48,906 nucleotides of DNA, from contig NZ_JAUXZE010000091.1 of NCBI RefSeq assembly GCF_030694085.1, forward strand, positions 1-48,906. Reading direction: 5' to 3'. Of this stretch, positions 17,025 to 24,589 are shown piece after piece; positions within the stretch are counted from its first letter, which is position 1, and each line of letters starts with the position of its first letter. A program made the translations under genes and the position numbers. Under the pieces are notes generated by a model, which searched no databases, was not told where the DNA came from, and saw only the letters and a program-made list of their open reading frames with translations. This DNA comes from Tabrizicola sp. GTDB taxonomy: Bacteria; Pseudomonadota; Alphaproteobacteria; Rhodobacterales; Rhodobacteraceae.

Positions 17025-17449
17025 TAGGTAACGCTTTTCGGTGCCCATGAGGCCAAAAGGCATTCTACCGACGGGCTCAGACGAAGAATCGCTTGCGATG
17101 CTCTCGCGAACACGATTGCCGTGGTCAGGTCTGCTACAGCGTTACTGAGCCTGGTCAGAGATTTTCCAAGCATCACGCGTGGGTTCAAGGGCGTCGGGTC
17201 CTGTGGATAAGTATCGCGACATTTTCTGTAATCTTTACAATATCTTACACCCAACTTTTAACAGGTCACTTTAGCCTTTTCGCATCATATGGTGCCATGA
17301 ACGGCAGAAAGCACAAGATAGCTGCACAAGATTTGCCTTGAGTTTCTTCCCGACGGGCGTCATATCTGTAACGCGAAAACTAAGAAAACGACGTCCACTG
17401 CGTTCCTGCTGGCACCGATCGACTGCAGATCACGGGTAACGCTTAAGAG
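17025..17449. other. repA upstream region with a DnaA box
   Basis: No gene is convincing here. A perfect DnaA-box sequence (TGTGGATAA, reverse TTATCCACA) lies at 17212-17220, followed by an AT-rich stretch (17223-17275). This is the usual place for the repABC promoter and may also contribute to origin function. Short frames over it do not resemble proteins. Confidence 0.5.
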
Positions 17450-18676
17450 ATGTCTCGAGACAGGCGAATGATGATGCACCAAGTGTTGCATGACAAGCTC
17501 AAGGCAGACGCAGGGCGGCTTTCTGAAGCCCTTGAACATATGTCGAAGCTTTTTCTGGCACCGAAGGAAGAAAAGACACTCCGCGCCTTCACAAGCGCAG
17601 AGGTCGGAGAGTTGTTGCGGGTGAGCGACGGCTATCTGCGCAAGGCGCATTTCGACGGCAGAATTCCAGAAGTCGAACAGGGACCGGGTAACAAGCGCCT
17701 TTATTCCGCCGAGAACATTCTCCAGATCCGCAACATTCTGGCTCAGAATGCAAAGGATCCGTTTCAGTTCCTTCCCGGTCGGCGACAAGGTGACAAGCTT
17801 CAGATCTGGTCAACCGTCAACTTCAAGGGCGGATCCAGCAAAACTACGACCACCGTGACTCTCGGGATGAGGCTCGCCCTGCGTGGATACCGTGTGTGTT
17901 TGGTCGATGCAGACCCTCAGGCCTCACTGACGACCTTCTTTGGATACCAGCCAGAGATCGACTTCCGTCACGGCGGCACGCTGTATGATGCAATTCGCTA
18001 CAACGATGGCGAAACGTCCCGGGTGCCTATCGTGGACGTTTTGCGCAAGACCTACTTCCCGAACCTGGATCTAGTGCCCGGCGGGATCATGCTCTCGGAA
18101 TTCGAAACCGAAACTCCAACTGCGCTGAGCCGTGGCGAACAACCCGTCTTCTTCAATCGGATCCGCGACTCGCTACGACAGGTTGAAGACGATTATGACA
18201 TCGTTTTAATCGACTGCCCGCCTCAGCTTGGCTATCTTACGATGGCGGCGGTCTGTGCATCGACGTCGCTTCTCATGACCATCATCCCTGAGCGTGTCGA
18301 CCTGGCCTCGGCCAGCCAGTTCCTGACGATGGCGTCGGGCGTGTTGGAAGTCCTGTACTCGAACGGTGGCATCGGCGCGTATGACAATTTCGCCTACCTC
18401 CTGACGCGCTTCGACACCGCTATCAGCACGCAGCAGGACTTGTCTGAATGGCTCAGGCAATTGTTGGGCGACAGTGTGATCAAGACGCCCTTCGTGAAGT
18501 CTTCGGCGGTTAGCGAGGCCGGCCTTTCGCAGAAGACAATCTTCGAAGTGGACCTCGCTACGACCAAGAACCGAAAGACTTATGAGCGAGCCCTAGAGTC
18601 GGTGATGAGCTTTTCAAATGACATTGAAAAGATGATTCAGTCAGCATGGGGTCGAGGGGGCACAAATGAAGCGTGA
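17450..18676 (+). CDS. repA: RepA, ParA-type partition ATPase of the repABC replicon
   Basis: Walker-type partition ATPase and autorepressor, 408 residues. The N-terminal ~110 residues hold a DNA-binding domain with a helix-turn-helix (SAEVGELLRVSDGYLRKAHF); the deviant Walker A KGGSSKTTTT is at about 126-135, Walker A' DADPQASLTTFFGY near 165, and Walker B IVLIDCPPQLG near 240. Length and layout match RepA of other repABC plasmids. ATG 17450; the MMM triplet seven codons on is an alternative. Overlaps repB by 11 bp. With RepB and the parS sites it separates plasmid copies; it normally represses its own promoter. Confidence 0.95.
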   Translation: MSRDRRMMMHQVLHDKLKADAGRLSEALEHMSKLFLAPKEEKTLRAFTSAEVGELLRVSDGYLRKAHFDGRIPEVEQGPGNKRLYSAENILQIRNILAQNAKDPFQFLPGRRQGDKLQIWSTVNFKGGSSKTTTTVTLGMRLALRGYRVCLVDADPQASLTTFFGYQPEIDFRHGGTLYDAIRYNDGETSRVPIVDVLRKTYFPNLDLVPGGIMLSEFETETPTALSRGEQPVFFNRIRDSLRQVEDDYDIVLIDCPPQLGYLTMAAVCASTSLLMTIIPERVDLASASQFLTMASGVLEVLYSNGGIGAYDNFAYLLTRFDTAISTQQDLSEWLRQLLGDSVIKTPFVKSSAVSEAGLSQKTIFEVDLATTKNRKTYERALESVMSFSNDIEKMIQSAWGRGGTNEA

Positions 18677-19622
18677 TCTTCTTGCCAAGAGCCTAGCACA
18701 AATGGGCTCAAAGCCTTTGATTGCTGCCGAGGCCGGGTCGAAGGTGGACGAAAGCTCGCCTCGTTCCCTGAAGAGCATGTCAGACGTCCTTTCTCAGGTC
18801 TCGGCACAGGCGGCCCAGGACGTGGATGTCAATGAGATCGGCAATTCTGAAATCGCGGATCGTTTTGACGTATCAGAAGGGCTCGATGATCTGATCGAGT
18901 CCATCAGGACATCAGGACAACAGCTCCCTGCTCTGCTCCGCTATCGCCGCGGCCCTGGCCCTCGCTATGAGGTGGTTTACGGACGCCGCAGAATTGCCGC
19001 GTGCCGAGTGCTTGGGATCAAGGTCAAGGCTTATGTCAAGGAAATGGACCACCGCGAGGCTCTTGTCTCGCAAGCCCTGGAAAACTCTGCGCGCCTAGAG
19101 CGCAGCTTCATCGAACAAGCCATTTTTGCCACCAAGCTGGAGGACCAGGGCTTCACCCGGGCCGAGATCGGCGATGTGCTAGCTGTCGACAAGGGAACGC
19201 TAAGCAAGCTGATTGGCGTTGCCCGAGACGTGCCCGACGCAGTGATCTACAAAATTGGCGCCGCGCATGAAGCAGGCCGTCGCCCATGGCTGGAACTGCG
19301 TCGTCTGGTCAAAACGGAACACGCACCTTCCGACAGTTCTGTCCTCTTGCTTGTTCCTGAAGAAGGCACTGCGGCCGAGAAGCTCAGCGCTGTCATCGAT
19401 GCGCTGCAGAAAGTCGCGGATGCAGAGCAGAACGCAGCGGAGTCTGCCGCTAAGGGCCCCTCTCCTGCCCCGCTCAACAAGATGCCCGCAACTTCGGTGG
19501 CTTTCAGGTCCAAAGGCCAGCGTCTTTTGATCGAAGTTTCCGACAAAAAGGAGCGCGGGTTCATCAACTTCGTGGAGGCACAGCTTGAGCGCCTCTACAA
19601 GGAGTGGAAAGAAAAATCATGA
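18666..19622 (+). CDS. repB: RepB, ParB-type partition protein
   Basis: Centromere-binding partner of RepA, 318 residues. The ParB/Srx CTPase block is visible (YEVVYGRRRIAACRVLG, then ENSARLERSFIEQA, about residues 99-160), followed by a helix-turn-helix (TRAEIGDVLAVDKGTLSKL) and the RepB C-terminal dimer domain. Starts inside the end of repA. The parS-like palindromes on either side of repC are its probable binding sites. Confidence 0.95.
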   Translation: MKRDLLAKSLAQMGSKPLIAAEAGSKVDESSPRSLKSMSDVLSQVSAQAAQDVDVNEIGNSEIADRFDVSEGLDDLIESIRTSGQQLPALLRYRRGPGPRYEVVYGRRRIAACRVLGIKVKAYVKEMDHREALVSQALENSARLERSFIEQAIFATKLEDQGFTRAEIGDVLAVDKGTLSKLIGVARDVPDAVIYKIGAAHEAGRRPWLELRRLVKTEHAPSDSSVLLLVPEEGTAAEKLSAVIDALQKVADAEQNAAESAAKGPSPAPLNKMPATSVAFRSKGQRLLIEVSDKKERGFINFVEAQLERLYKEWKEKS

Positions 19623-19655
19623 AGCCGAAACGGTTAAGTGATTGATCTTTATAGG

Positions 19656-19671
19656 GTTGGCCATGGTCAAC
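19656..19671. promoter_or_regulatory. parS-like palindrome 1 (repB-repC gap)
   Basis: GTTGGCCATGGTCAAC, inside the longer near-palindrome GGGTTGGCCATGGTCAACCC (19654-19673, one mismatched pair), 34 bp after repB. Two close relatives in and at the end of repC (20590-20605, 20999-21014) make this a repeated family, the normal pattern for parS of repABC plasmids. The centre is AT, not the GC of the rhizobial consensus. Confidence 0.75.
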
Positions 19672-19720
19672 CCTGTTCAAACAGACAAGAAACAATCAAA
19701 AAGGAGGCAGACGTAGCGCA

Positions 19721-19790
19721 AAAAGAAACCCCCCGAAGGCGGTGAAGCACTCCAGAGGGTCCCGATTTACTCGCAATCTATTGGTACCCA
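19721..19790 (-). ncRNA. Counter-transcribed RNA (incA) locus, approximate bounds
   Basis: repABC plasmids carry a small antisense RNA in the repB-repC gap that controls repC. Here the minus strand reads ACCCTC, a 21-base loop, then GGGGGT and TTCTTTTT (hairpin 19728-19760, T-run to 19720): an intrinsic terminator in exactly the place and strand expected. A possible promoter lies near 19780-19830 on the same strand, with a -35-like TTGCAG. The 5' end is not determined. Confidence 0.5.
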
Positions 19791-19852
19791 AAAAATCGAA
19801 TCACTGCAACACCGATTTCGGTGACCGGTATCCTTTTGCTGTCTGAAAACAG

Positions 19853-21031
19853 ATGGAACAAGAAGCAGTCACGACCATCGAGGTCGAGGCACAGCTGAGT
19901 TGTGCGCCTTCAATCTTCGATTCTTTCGCCGGTATTGGCACGATCGAACAGCAGCCAAACTTCGCACCTGTAACGCGGCGCGCGCTCATGGCGGCCGTCA
20001 ACACCACAAGTCGCGCACTCGGCTTGCGACCGTCTTCAGTCGTTGTGCTTGACGCACTCTTGAGCTGCCTTCCCTGCAACGATCCGAAAACCGGGAATGA
20101 CAGCCCAATCACGCCACTCACCCTGCTGACCGTGTTCGCTTGCAACGACACTTTATGTTTTCGCACGAAAGGCATAACGGACAGGCAACTTCGGCGGCAC
20201 CTTGAGAAACTTGAAGCTGCAAATCTGATCCAACGGCGTGACAGCTCCAACGGCAAACGATTCCCAATTATGCGCAACGGTAAAGTCATCGGCGCGTTTG
20301 GCATCGACCTGTCGCCCCTGCTCGTACGGTCTGGCGAAATCCTTGCACTGTCTCAGAAACATCGTCAGGAAGCCGACGAACTTCGAGGCATGAAAGCCTA
20401 CATCCAAAAACTGCGCGGTGAATGCCTCTCCCTTTGCCTGCAAGGCGAGGCCTTAGAGTTCGTCGAAGCTGCCCGCAACTTTATGCGTCGAACCGGAGTA
20501 ACTGTACTTCAAGCAAGCAGCGTCATCAGCAGACTTAAATGCATTCTGCAGAGTAAGGTAGTCGCTCCAAGCGTACCGCATTTTGAAGAGTTGGCCACGG
20601 CCAACGATCCGGAACACGAACAACGCCAAGAACAAGCACCGTCTTCTAACTCGAACAAAACGACCGCCTCAGACGGACAAAATGTCCGGCACAAAGAGAC
20701 TCAAAAATCATATACAAAAAAAGCCTTACCGCGCTCGATGACAGAGCTGTGGGCTTGCTTGACCGAAATCCCGGCCTTTTATCCAGACCACCCCACCACA
20801 GAACACGGCCTCCTACAGCTGCTATTTGAATTTGGTAAGATGCTGAGAATAGACAGCGCTCTGCTGGGTAAGGCGGTGTCTTTGCTTGGCCTGGCAGAGG
20901 CGATTCAGGTGGCAGATCAAATGGCCTGCAAGATCGACCAAGTCAAAAACCCTGATAGCTACCTTTCGAGGATCCTAGCCGGTTGCACCAAGACAAGAGT
21001 TGGCCATGGCCAACTTCGCGTTGGTACATAG
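19853..21031 (+). CDS. repC: RepC replication initiator
   Basis: Initiator of the replicon, 392 residues. The N-terminal winged-helix domain is recognisable (LTVFACNDTLCFRTKGI and RQLRRHLEKLEAANLI, residues ~80-125), followed by a central helical region and a C-terminal part with ENCxx-like replication module (TELWACLTEIPAFYPDHP). In this family the origin lies in the repC coding sequence, likely in its AT-richer middle (around 20500-20720). The ATG has no good ribosome site, consistent with control by the leader and antisense RNA. It contains a parS-like palindrome and ends on another. Confidence 0.93.
   Translation: MEQEAVTTIEVEAQLSCAPSIFDSFAGIGTIEQQPNFAPVTRRALMAAVNTTSRALGLRPSSVVVLDALLSCLPCNDPKTGNDSPITPLTLLTVFACNDTLCFRTKGITDRQLRRHLEKLEAANLIQRRDSSNGKRFPIMRNGKVIGAFGIDLSPLLVRSGEILALSQKHRQEADELRGMKAYIQKLRGECLSLCLQGEALEFVEAARNFMRRTGVTVLQASSVISRLKCILQSKVVAPSVPHFEELATANDPEHEQRQEQAPSSNSNKTTASDGQNVRHKETQKSYTKKALPRSMTELWACLTEIPAFYPDHPTTEHGLLQLLFEFGKMLRIDSALLGKAVSLLGLAEAIQVADQMACKIDQVKNPDSYLSRILAGCTKTRVGHGQLRVGT
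20590..20605. promoter_or_regulatory. parS-like palindrome 2 (inside repC)
   Basis: GTTGGCCACGGCCAAC, one base from the perfect palindrome of site 3. It lies in the repC coding frame in a poorly conserved linker, which is where a site could be kept without cost to the protein. Confidence 0.6.
20999..21014. promoter_or_regulatory. parS-like palindrome 3 (end of repC)
   Basis: GTTGGCCATGGCCAAC, a perfect 16-bp palindrome, extended to 18 bp by A and T (20998-21015). It overlaps the last codons of repC. It has the same core as sites 1 and 2, and is the best match of the three. Confidence 0.75.
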
Positions 21032-21181
21032 ATTGCCAACCTAAAACGCGCCGCCCTGCCGGTCTGGCGCGCTGTCGTTGCCACCTATGTCCAGTAGGAA
21101 AGTAAGAGAATGGTTGGTTTGAGGGTGATGGGAAGTGAGATCGGGAGAGTGGCTCCCGGCGCCCGTCGTGGAGAAAACCTG

Positions 21182-23374
21182 ATGGCCCAAGCTGCCCAGA
21201 AGATCACCCTGTCGTCCTCGCGGGACATCCCCTTTGATAAGCTGGTGCTGAGCCAGTCCAACGTCCGACGTATCAAGGCCGGTGTGTCGGTCGAAGAGTT
21301 GGCCGAGGACATCGCCCGTCGTGGTTTGTTGCAAGGCCTGAGCGTGCGGCCCGTGTTGGATGCCGATGGCGTCGAGACCGGCAAGTTTGAGATCCCGGCT
21401 GGCGGTCGCCGCTTTCAGGCGCTGTCGTTGCTGGTGAAGCAGAAGCGATTGGCAAAGACCGCACCTGTGCCTTGTGTGTTGCGTGATGTGACATCAGATA
21501 TTCTGGCCGAGGACGACTCCTTAGCTGAGAACATGCAGCGCGTTGCCTTGCACCCGCTCGATCAGTTCCGCGCCTTTGTTGCTTTGCGCGACAAGGGTCA
21601 GGGTGAGGAAGCCATCGCAGCGGCCTTCTTTGTCACCCCGCAGATCGTGAAGCAGCGGTTGAAACTTGCGTCCGTGGCCCCTGTCCTACTCGAGGTCTAT
21701 GCCGAGGGTGGCATGACGCTGGAACAGCTGATGGCCTTCACGGTGAACCCGGATCACGCGCGCCAGGTGCAGGTTTGGGAAGCGGTGCAGAACTCCTGGA
21801 ACAAGGAGCCCTATTCGATCCGCCGCATGTTGACCGAAACTTCTGTGCGGGCCTCGGATCGGCGTGCAGTGTTTGTCGGTATTGATGTCTATGAGGCCGC
21901 GGGCGGCGTTGTCTTGCGTGATCTCTTCCAAGGCGATGATGGCGGCTGGTTGGAGGACCCTGCCCTGCTCGACCGTTTGGTCACGGACAAGCTGCAAGCC
22001 GAGGCGCAGGCAATTGCGGCTGAGGGTTGGAAGTGGATCGAGGTGTCCACTGATCTGGCCTACGGCTACAGCCACGGTCTGCGGCGTCTGCTTGGCGATC
22101 CCTCGCCCCTGAGCGCGGATGAAGTTGCAGAGCATGCCAAGCTTCTCGCGGAGTATCACGCTCTGGAAGATGAATACTCTGGTCAGGACGAATACCCCGA
22201 GGAGATCGACACCCGGCTTGGCGAGCTGGAAGCTGCGATGGAAGCCTTCGAGCAGCGTCCGCTGATCTTCGATGTGGCCGAGGTTGGTCGCGCCGGGGTT
22301 TTCGTAACGCTGGATCGAGATGGCAACCTGGCTGTCTATCGCGGCTATGTCCGGCCGGAGGATGAGCCTCGCGAAGAGACCGTGGCCAACTTCGGCGATG
22401 AGTCGGACGCGGAAGGGCAGGGGGTTGATGTCGGTGTCTCCGCCTATCAGCTTCCCGCTGGCACGTCTGCTGCCACCGTCATCACTTCCGGGGGCCAGCC
22501 GTTCGGTGGCGGTCTTTCAGATGACGAAGATGATGGCGCATTGAAGCCTTTGCCGGAGCGTCTGATCATGGAGCTGACCGCGCATCGCACCCTCGCGTTG
22601 CGCGAGGCGATTGGGCGTTCGCCCGACGTCGCCCTGACGCTGCTGCTGATGAAGCTGGTCAATGACACCTTCCGCAGTTCCGGGGCTTCGGGCAGTTGCT
22701 TGGAGGCTTCTTTGCGCCCCGTCTACATGTCGGCTCAGGCGCCTGATCTGAAGGACAGTCCGGTGGCCAAGGCGGTGGACGATCGTCATTCTGCGTGGGA
22801 GGCCGATCTGCCGCTTGGCGACGATGCCGTGCTTTGGGACTATCTCTCGGCCCTCGATAAGGCCAGCCGTCTGGCACTGTTGGCGCATTGCCTGAGCTTA
22901 GGGATCAACGCGCTGCATGAGAAGGTGAACCCTTACGGCGCGGGCATCTCGGCCAGCGGGTTGACCCGCCGCATGGCGCAGTCGGAGATCGTGGCCCAAG
23001 CCGTCGATCTCGACATGGTCGCTGCTGGTTGGGAGCCGACGGCGGACAATTACCTGAACCGGGTTCCCAAGGCACGTATCCTTGAGGCGGTGCGTGAGGC
23101 AAAGGGGGAGGGCACCGCGCAGCTGCTCGACCATCTGAAGAAGGGTGAGATGGCGACGGAAGCCGAGCGCTTGCTCAAGGGCAGCGGTTGGTTGCCGGAG
23201 GTTCTGCGGCGCAGTGATCTTGCCGCTCTGGACGGCGATGGCGCTGCAGAAGGGCAGGGGGCTTTGAGCGAAGAACCCTTGGGCGCTGCTGACATTGACG
23301 CTGAGCTCGACTTGCCCGCCTTCCTGATGGCCGATCTTCCCGTGGAAAGCACGGCAATGATGGCTGCAGAGTGA
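21182..23374 (+). CDS. Large ParB/RepB/Spo0J-family protein
   Basis: A 730-residue protein with an N-terminal ParB core: SQSNVRRIKAGVSVEEL near 25, then IPAGGRRFQALSLL (near 70) and LAENMQRVALHPLDQFRAF near 125, then a helix-turn-helix (VTPQIVKQRLKLA). The rest (~500 residues) is a long acidic alpha-helical extension with an internal ParB-associated domain. ATG 21182 is chosen over the in-frame 21110 because of the GGAG upstream and a normal ParB start. Such large ParB-like proteins are common on Rhodobacterales and Rhizobiales plasmids; function is not established, but it is not RepB, which is separately present. Terminates at a strong hairpin. Confidence 0.8.
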   Translation: MAQAAQKITLSSSRDIPFDKLVLSQSNVRRIKAGVSVEELAEDIARRGLLQGLSVRPVLDADGVETGKFEIPAGGRRFQALSLLVKQKRLAKTAPVPCVLRDVTSDILAEDDSLAENMQRVALHPLDQFRAFVALRDKGQGEEAIAAAFFVTPQIVKQRLKLASVAPVLLEVYAEGGMTLEQLMAFTVNPDHARQVQVWEAVQNSWNKEPYSIRRMLTETSVRASDRRAVFVGIDVYEAAGGVVLRDLFQGDDGGWLEDPALLDRLVTDKLQAEAQAIAAEGWKWIEVSTDLAYGYSHGLRRLLGDPSPLSADEVAEHAKLLAEYHALEDEYSGQDEYPEEIDTRLGELEAAMEAFEQRPLIFDVAEVGRAGVFVTLDRDGNLAVYRGYVRPEDEPREETVANFGDESDAEGQGVDVGVSAYQLPAGTSAATVITSGGQPFGGGLSDDEDDGALKPLPERLIMELTAHRTLALREAIGRSPDVALTLLLMKLVNDTFRSSGASGSCLEASLRPVYMSAQAPDLKDSPVAKAVDDRHSAWEADLPLGDDAVLWDYLSALDKASRLALLAHCLSLGINALHEKVNPYGAGISASGLTRRMAQSEIVAQAVDLDMVAAGWEPTADNYLNRVPKARILEAVREAKGEGTAQLLDHLKKGEMATEAERLLKGSGWLPEVLRRSDLAALDGDGAAEGQGALSEEPLGAADIDAELDLPAFLMADLPVESTAMMAAE

Positions 23375-23384
23375 TCTGAGCCCC

Positions 23385-23408
23385 TGAGGGCGGGGAAACC
23401 CGCCCTCA
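23385..23408 (+). terminator. Hairpin after the large ParB-like gene
   Basis: A perfect 10-bp stem, TGAGGGCGGG / CCCGCCCTCA, with a GAAA tetraloop, starting 10 bases after the stop codon. Followed by ATT and AT-rich sequence. It shares a core with the hairpin after ssb at 30313-30336. Confidence 0.75.
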
Positions 23409-23440
23409 TTCACCATAAAACACAACAATATCAATATGAT

Positions 23441-23460
23441 GAATGCGAGTGTTCGCATTC
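23441..23460. promoter_or_regulatory. Palindrome upstream of the 23474 gene
   Basis: GAATGCGA and TCGCATTC form an 8-bp perfect inverted repeat with a GTGT spacer, 13 bp before the ATG. The position suggests an operator or a hairpin over the ribosome site; I do not recognise the regulator. Confidence 0.45.
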
Positions 23461-23473
23461 AGAATGAGGAATC

Positions 23474-23944
23474 ATGTCCGCAAACTCAATCATCGACCAA
23501 GCGCCTTTGGGCGCGCTCATTCGCTACACTGATGGCAGTCCCAAACCGCCCGCGCGCTTCACCAAAAAGCTGGCAGCCTGGGAAAGGTCCAACGGTGTTG
23601 GCCGCCTGGTGAAGAAAGAACCGCAGCGACCCTTTCCGACCTGGACGGCCCCGGCGTCCTTCACGTTGCATGAAGGCAACTTCTCCTCGGAGGGGGTCAT
23701 CCTCGTTACCATCATGCGTAGTCATTCGGCCGACAGTTCGCTGATTTTCGAAGTCATCGAGGAGCCAAAGGTGGGGCAGGTCTGCGTGCTGTTGGATTTT
23801 GGAGGCAATACCGAGCTTTTGCATCTGGCGTCGTCCGTCACAGCGGCAGAGCTTTGGATCGCCAAAGAGGGCTATCGCAACGCGCGGCTTCAAGTCGTCG
23901 GCGACGAAGTCGATAGGGCAGGGGAGGCGGGTATTGCCGCCTGA
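23474..23944 (+). CDS. Conserved plasmid hypothetical protein
   Basis: A 156-residue cytosolic protein without recognised domain. The first half is basic and proline-containing (KPPARFTKKLAAWER, KKEPQRPFPTW), the second is a beta-rich segment (GVILVTIMRS, VGQVCVLLDFGG). ATG 23474 is preceded by AGGAATC and the palindrome at 23441-23460. It lies between the large ParB-like gene and a small backbone gene, an arrangement that suggests plasmid housekeeping rather than cargo. Confidence 0.6.
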   Translation: MSANSIIDQAPLGALIRYTDGSPKPPARFTKKLAAWERSNGVGRLVKKEPQRPFPTWTAPASFTLHEGNFSSEGVILVTIMRSHSADSSLIFEVIEEPKVGQVCVLLDFGGNTELLHLASSVTAAELWIAKEGYRNARLQVVGDEVDRAGEAGIAA

Positions 23945-24335
23945 GCCTTCTCATAGACCAAGGGGGCCTGCCGCACGCGGGCCTCTCATCCAGCACCAAC
24001 CTGTCCCGCGCATCTGCGCGGGGCACTAAAGGCTCCATCCCCAGTAAGGCCTCGGTCAACCAAAAGCTTGTCTACAAGGCTGGCGGGGTGAGCATCGGCG
24101 GGACAATTAGGCTCCTTGTGTCAAACTACCATCCCCCGCTTGCCAGTCCCTTCCTTGGCCCAAATCCAGTCTTCGAGATCAAGCCACAAGGGCTCGGACT
24201 ACGGGGCAAGCCCGTGCCGCCGGCCGGATTCGGGGCAAGCCCGAACGCACCCGGTGATGTCAGCCCGTCTTTGGGCCTGCGGGTTCCTGTCAGCGCGGGG
24301 GATGGTCCCTCGCCTCCAAACAGGAGCCAAAACAG
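23945..24335. other. Intergenic region before the small backbone gene
   Basis: No gene seen. It contains two copies of the 13-mer CGGGGCAAGCCCG (24202-24214 and 24231-24243), 29 bp apart, and GC-rich stretches near 23960-24015. A long GC-rich leader of this sort also precedes ssb at 29500-29884. Confidence 0.4.
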
Positions 24336-24512
24336 ATGTCCCGCAAAGATGCACACGCCTTCGCCGCCAGCCTCGCCGCCACGCTCATGGTTTCGATCGT
24401 CGTCTTCCAGGCAGGGGATGGAACCTTTGGTGCCGTCCCCGCCGACGAAATCGACGGTGACGAGGTTTTGGTTGTGGCTGAGTATGATCCCTTCGCGATT
24501 ATGGCCCGCTGA
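24336..24512 (+). CDS. Small membrane-anchored or secreted protein, 3' end replaced by RIT
   Basis: A 58-residue ORF with ATG 24336, AGGAG nine bases upstream, and an N-terminal hydrophobic helix (FAASLAATLMVSIVVFQAG) suggesting a membrane anchor or signal. Acidic second half (PADEIDGDE). The last 11 codons and the stop lie wholly inside the left inverted repeat of the RIT element, which begins exactly at codon 48. Joining codon 47 to the sequence beyond the right repeat gives ...VMAMSP and a TAA, followed by two terminators, so the original product was probably about 53 residues. Not in any family I recognise. Confidence 0.65.
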   Translation: MSRKDAHAFAASLAATLMVSIVVFQAGDGTFGAVPADEIDGDEVLVVAEYDPFAIMAR

Positions 24513-24589
24513 GGGCCATCTTCTCGGCAAGCGGCTGAGGTGCCGGGCTTTTCGCCCGGCACCCTGCCCTTTGCAGTGCACATAATCAG
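24477..24589. repeat. RIT left inverted repeat (113 bp)
   Basis: Matches the reverse complement of 27842-27954 at 111 of 113 positions. It contains an internal perfect hairpin (GTGCCGGGC, TTTTC, GCCCGGCAC near 24540-24562) and supplies the stop codon of the third recombinase (24586-24588) and the final codons of the small gene at 24336. Confidence 0.95.

Noticed and set aside
24202..24243. Two CGGGGCAAGCCCG copies considered as the start of a CRISPR or iteron array
   Set aside because: Only two copies with no further repeat; no cas genes. Simple short direct repeats.
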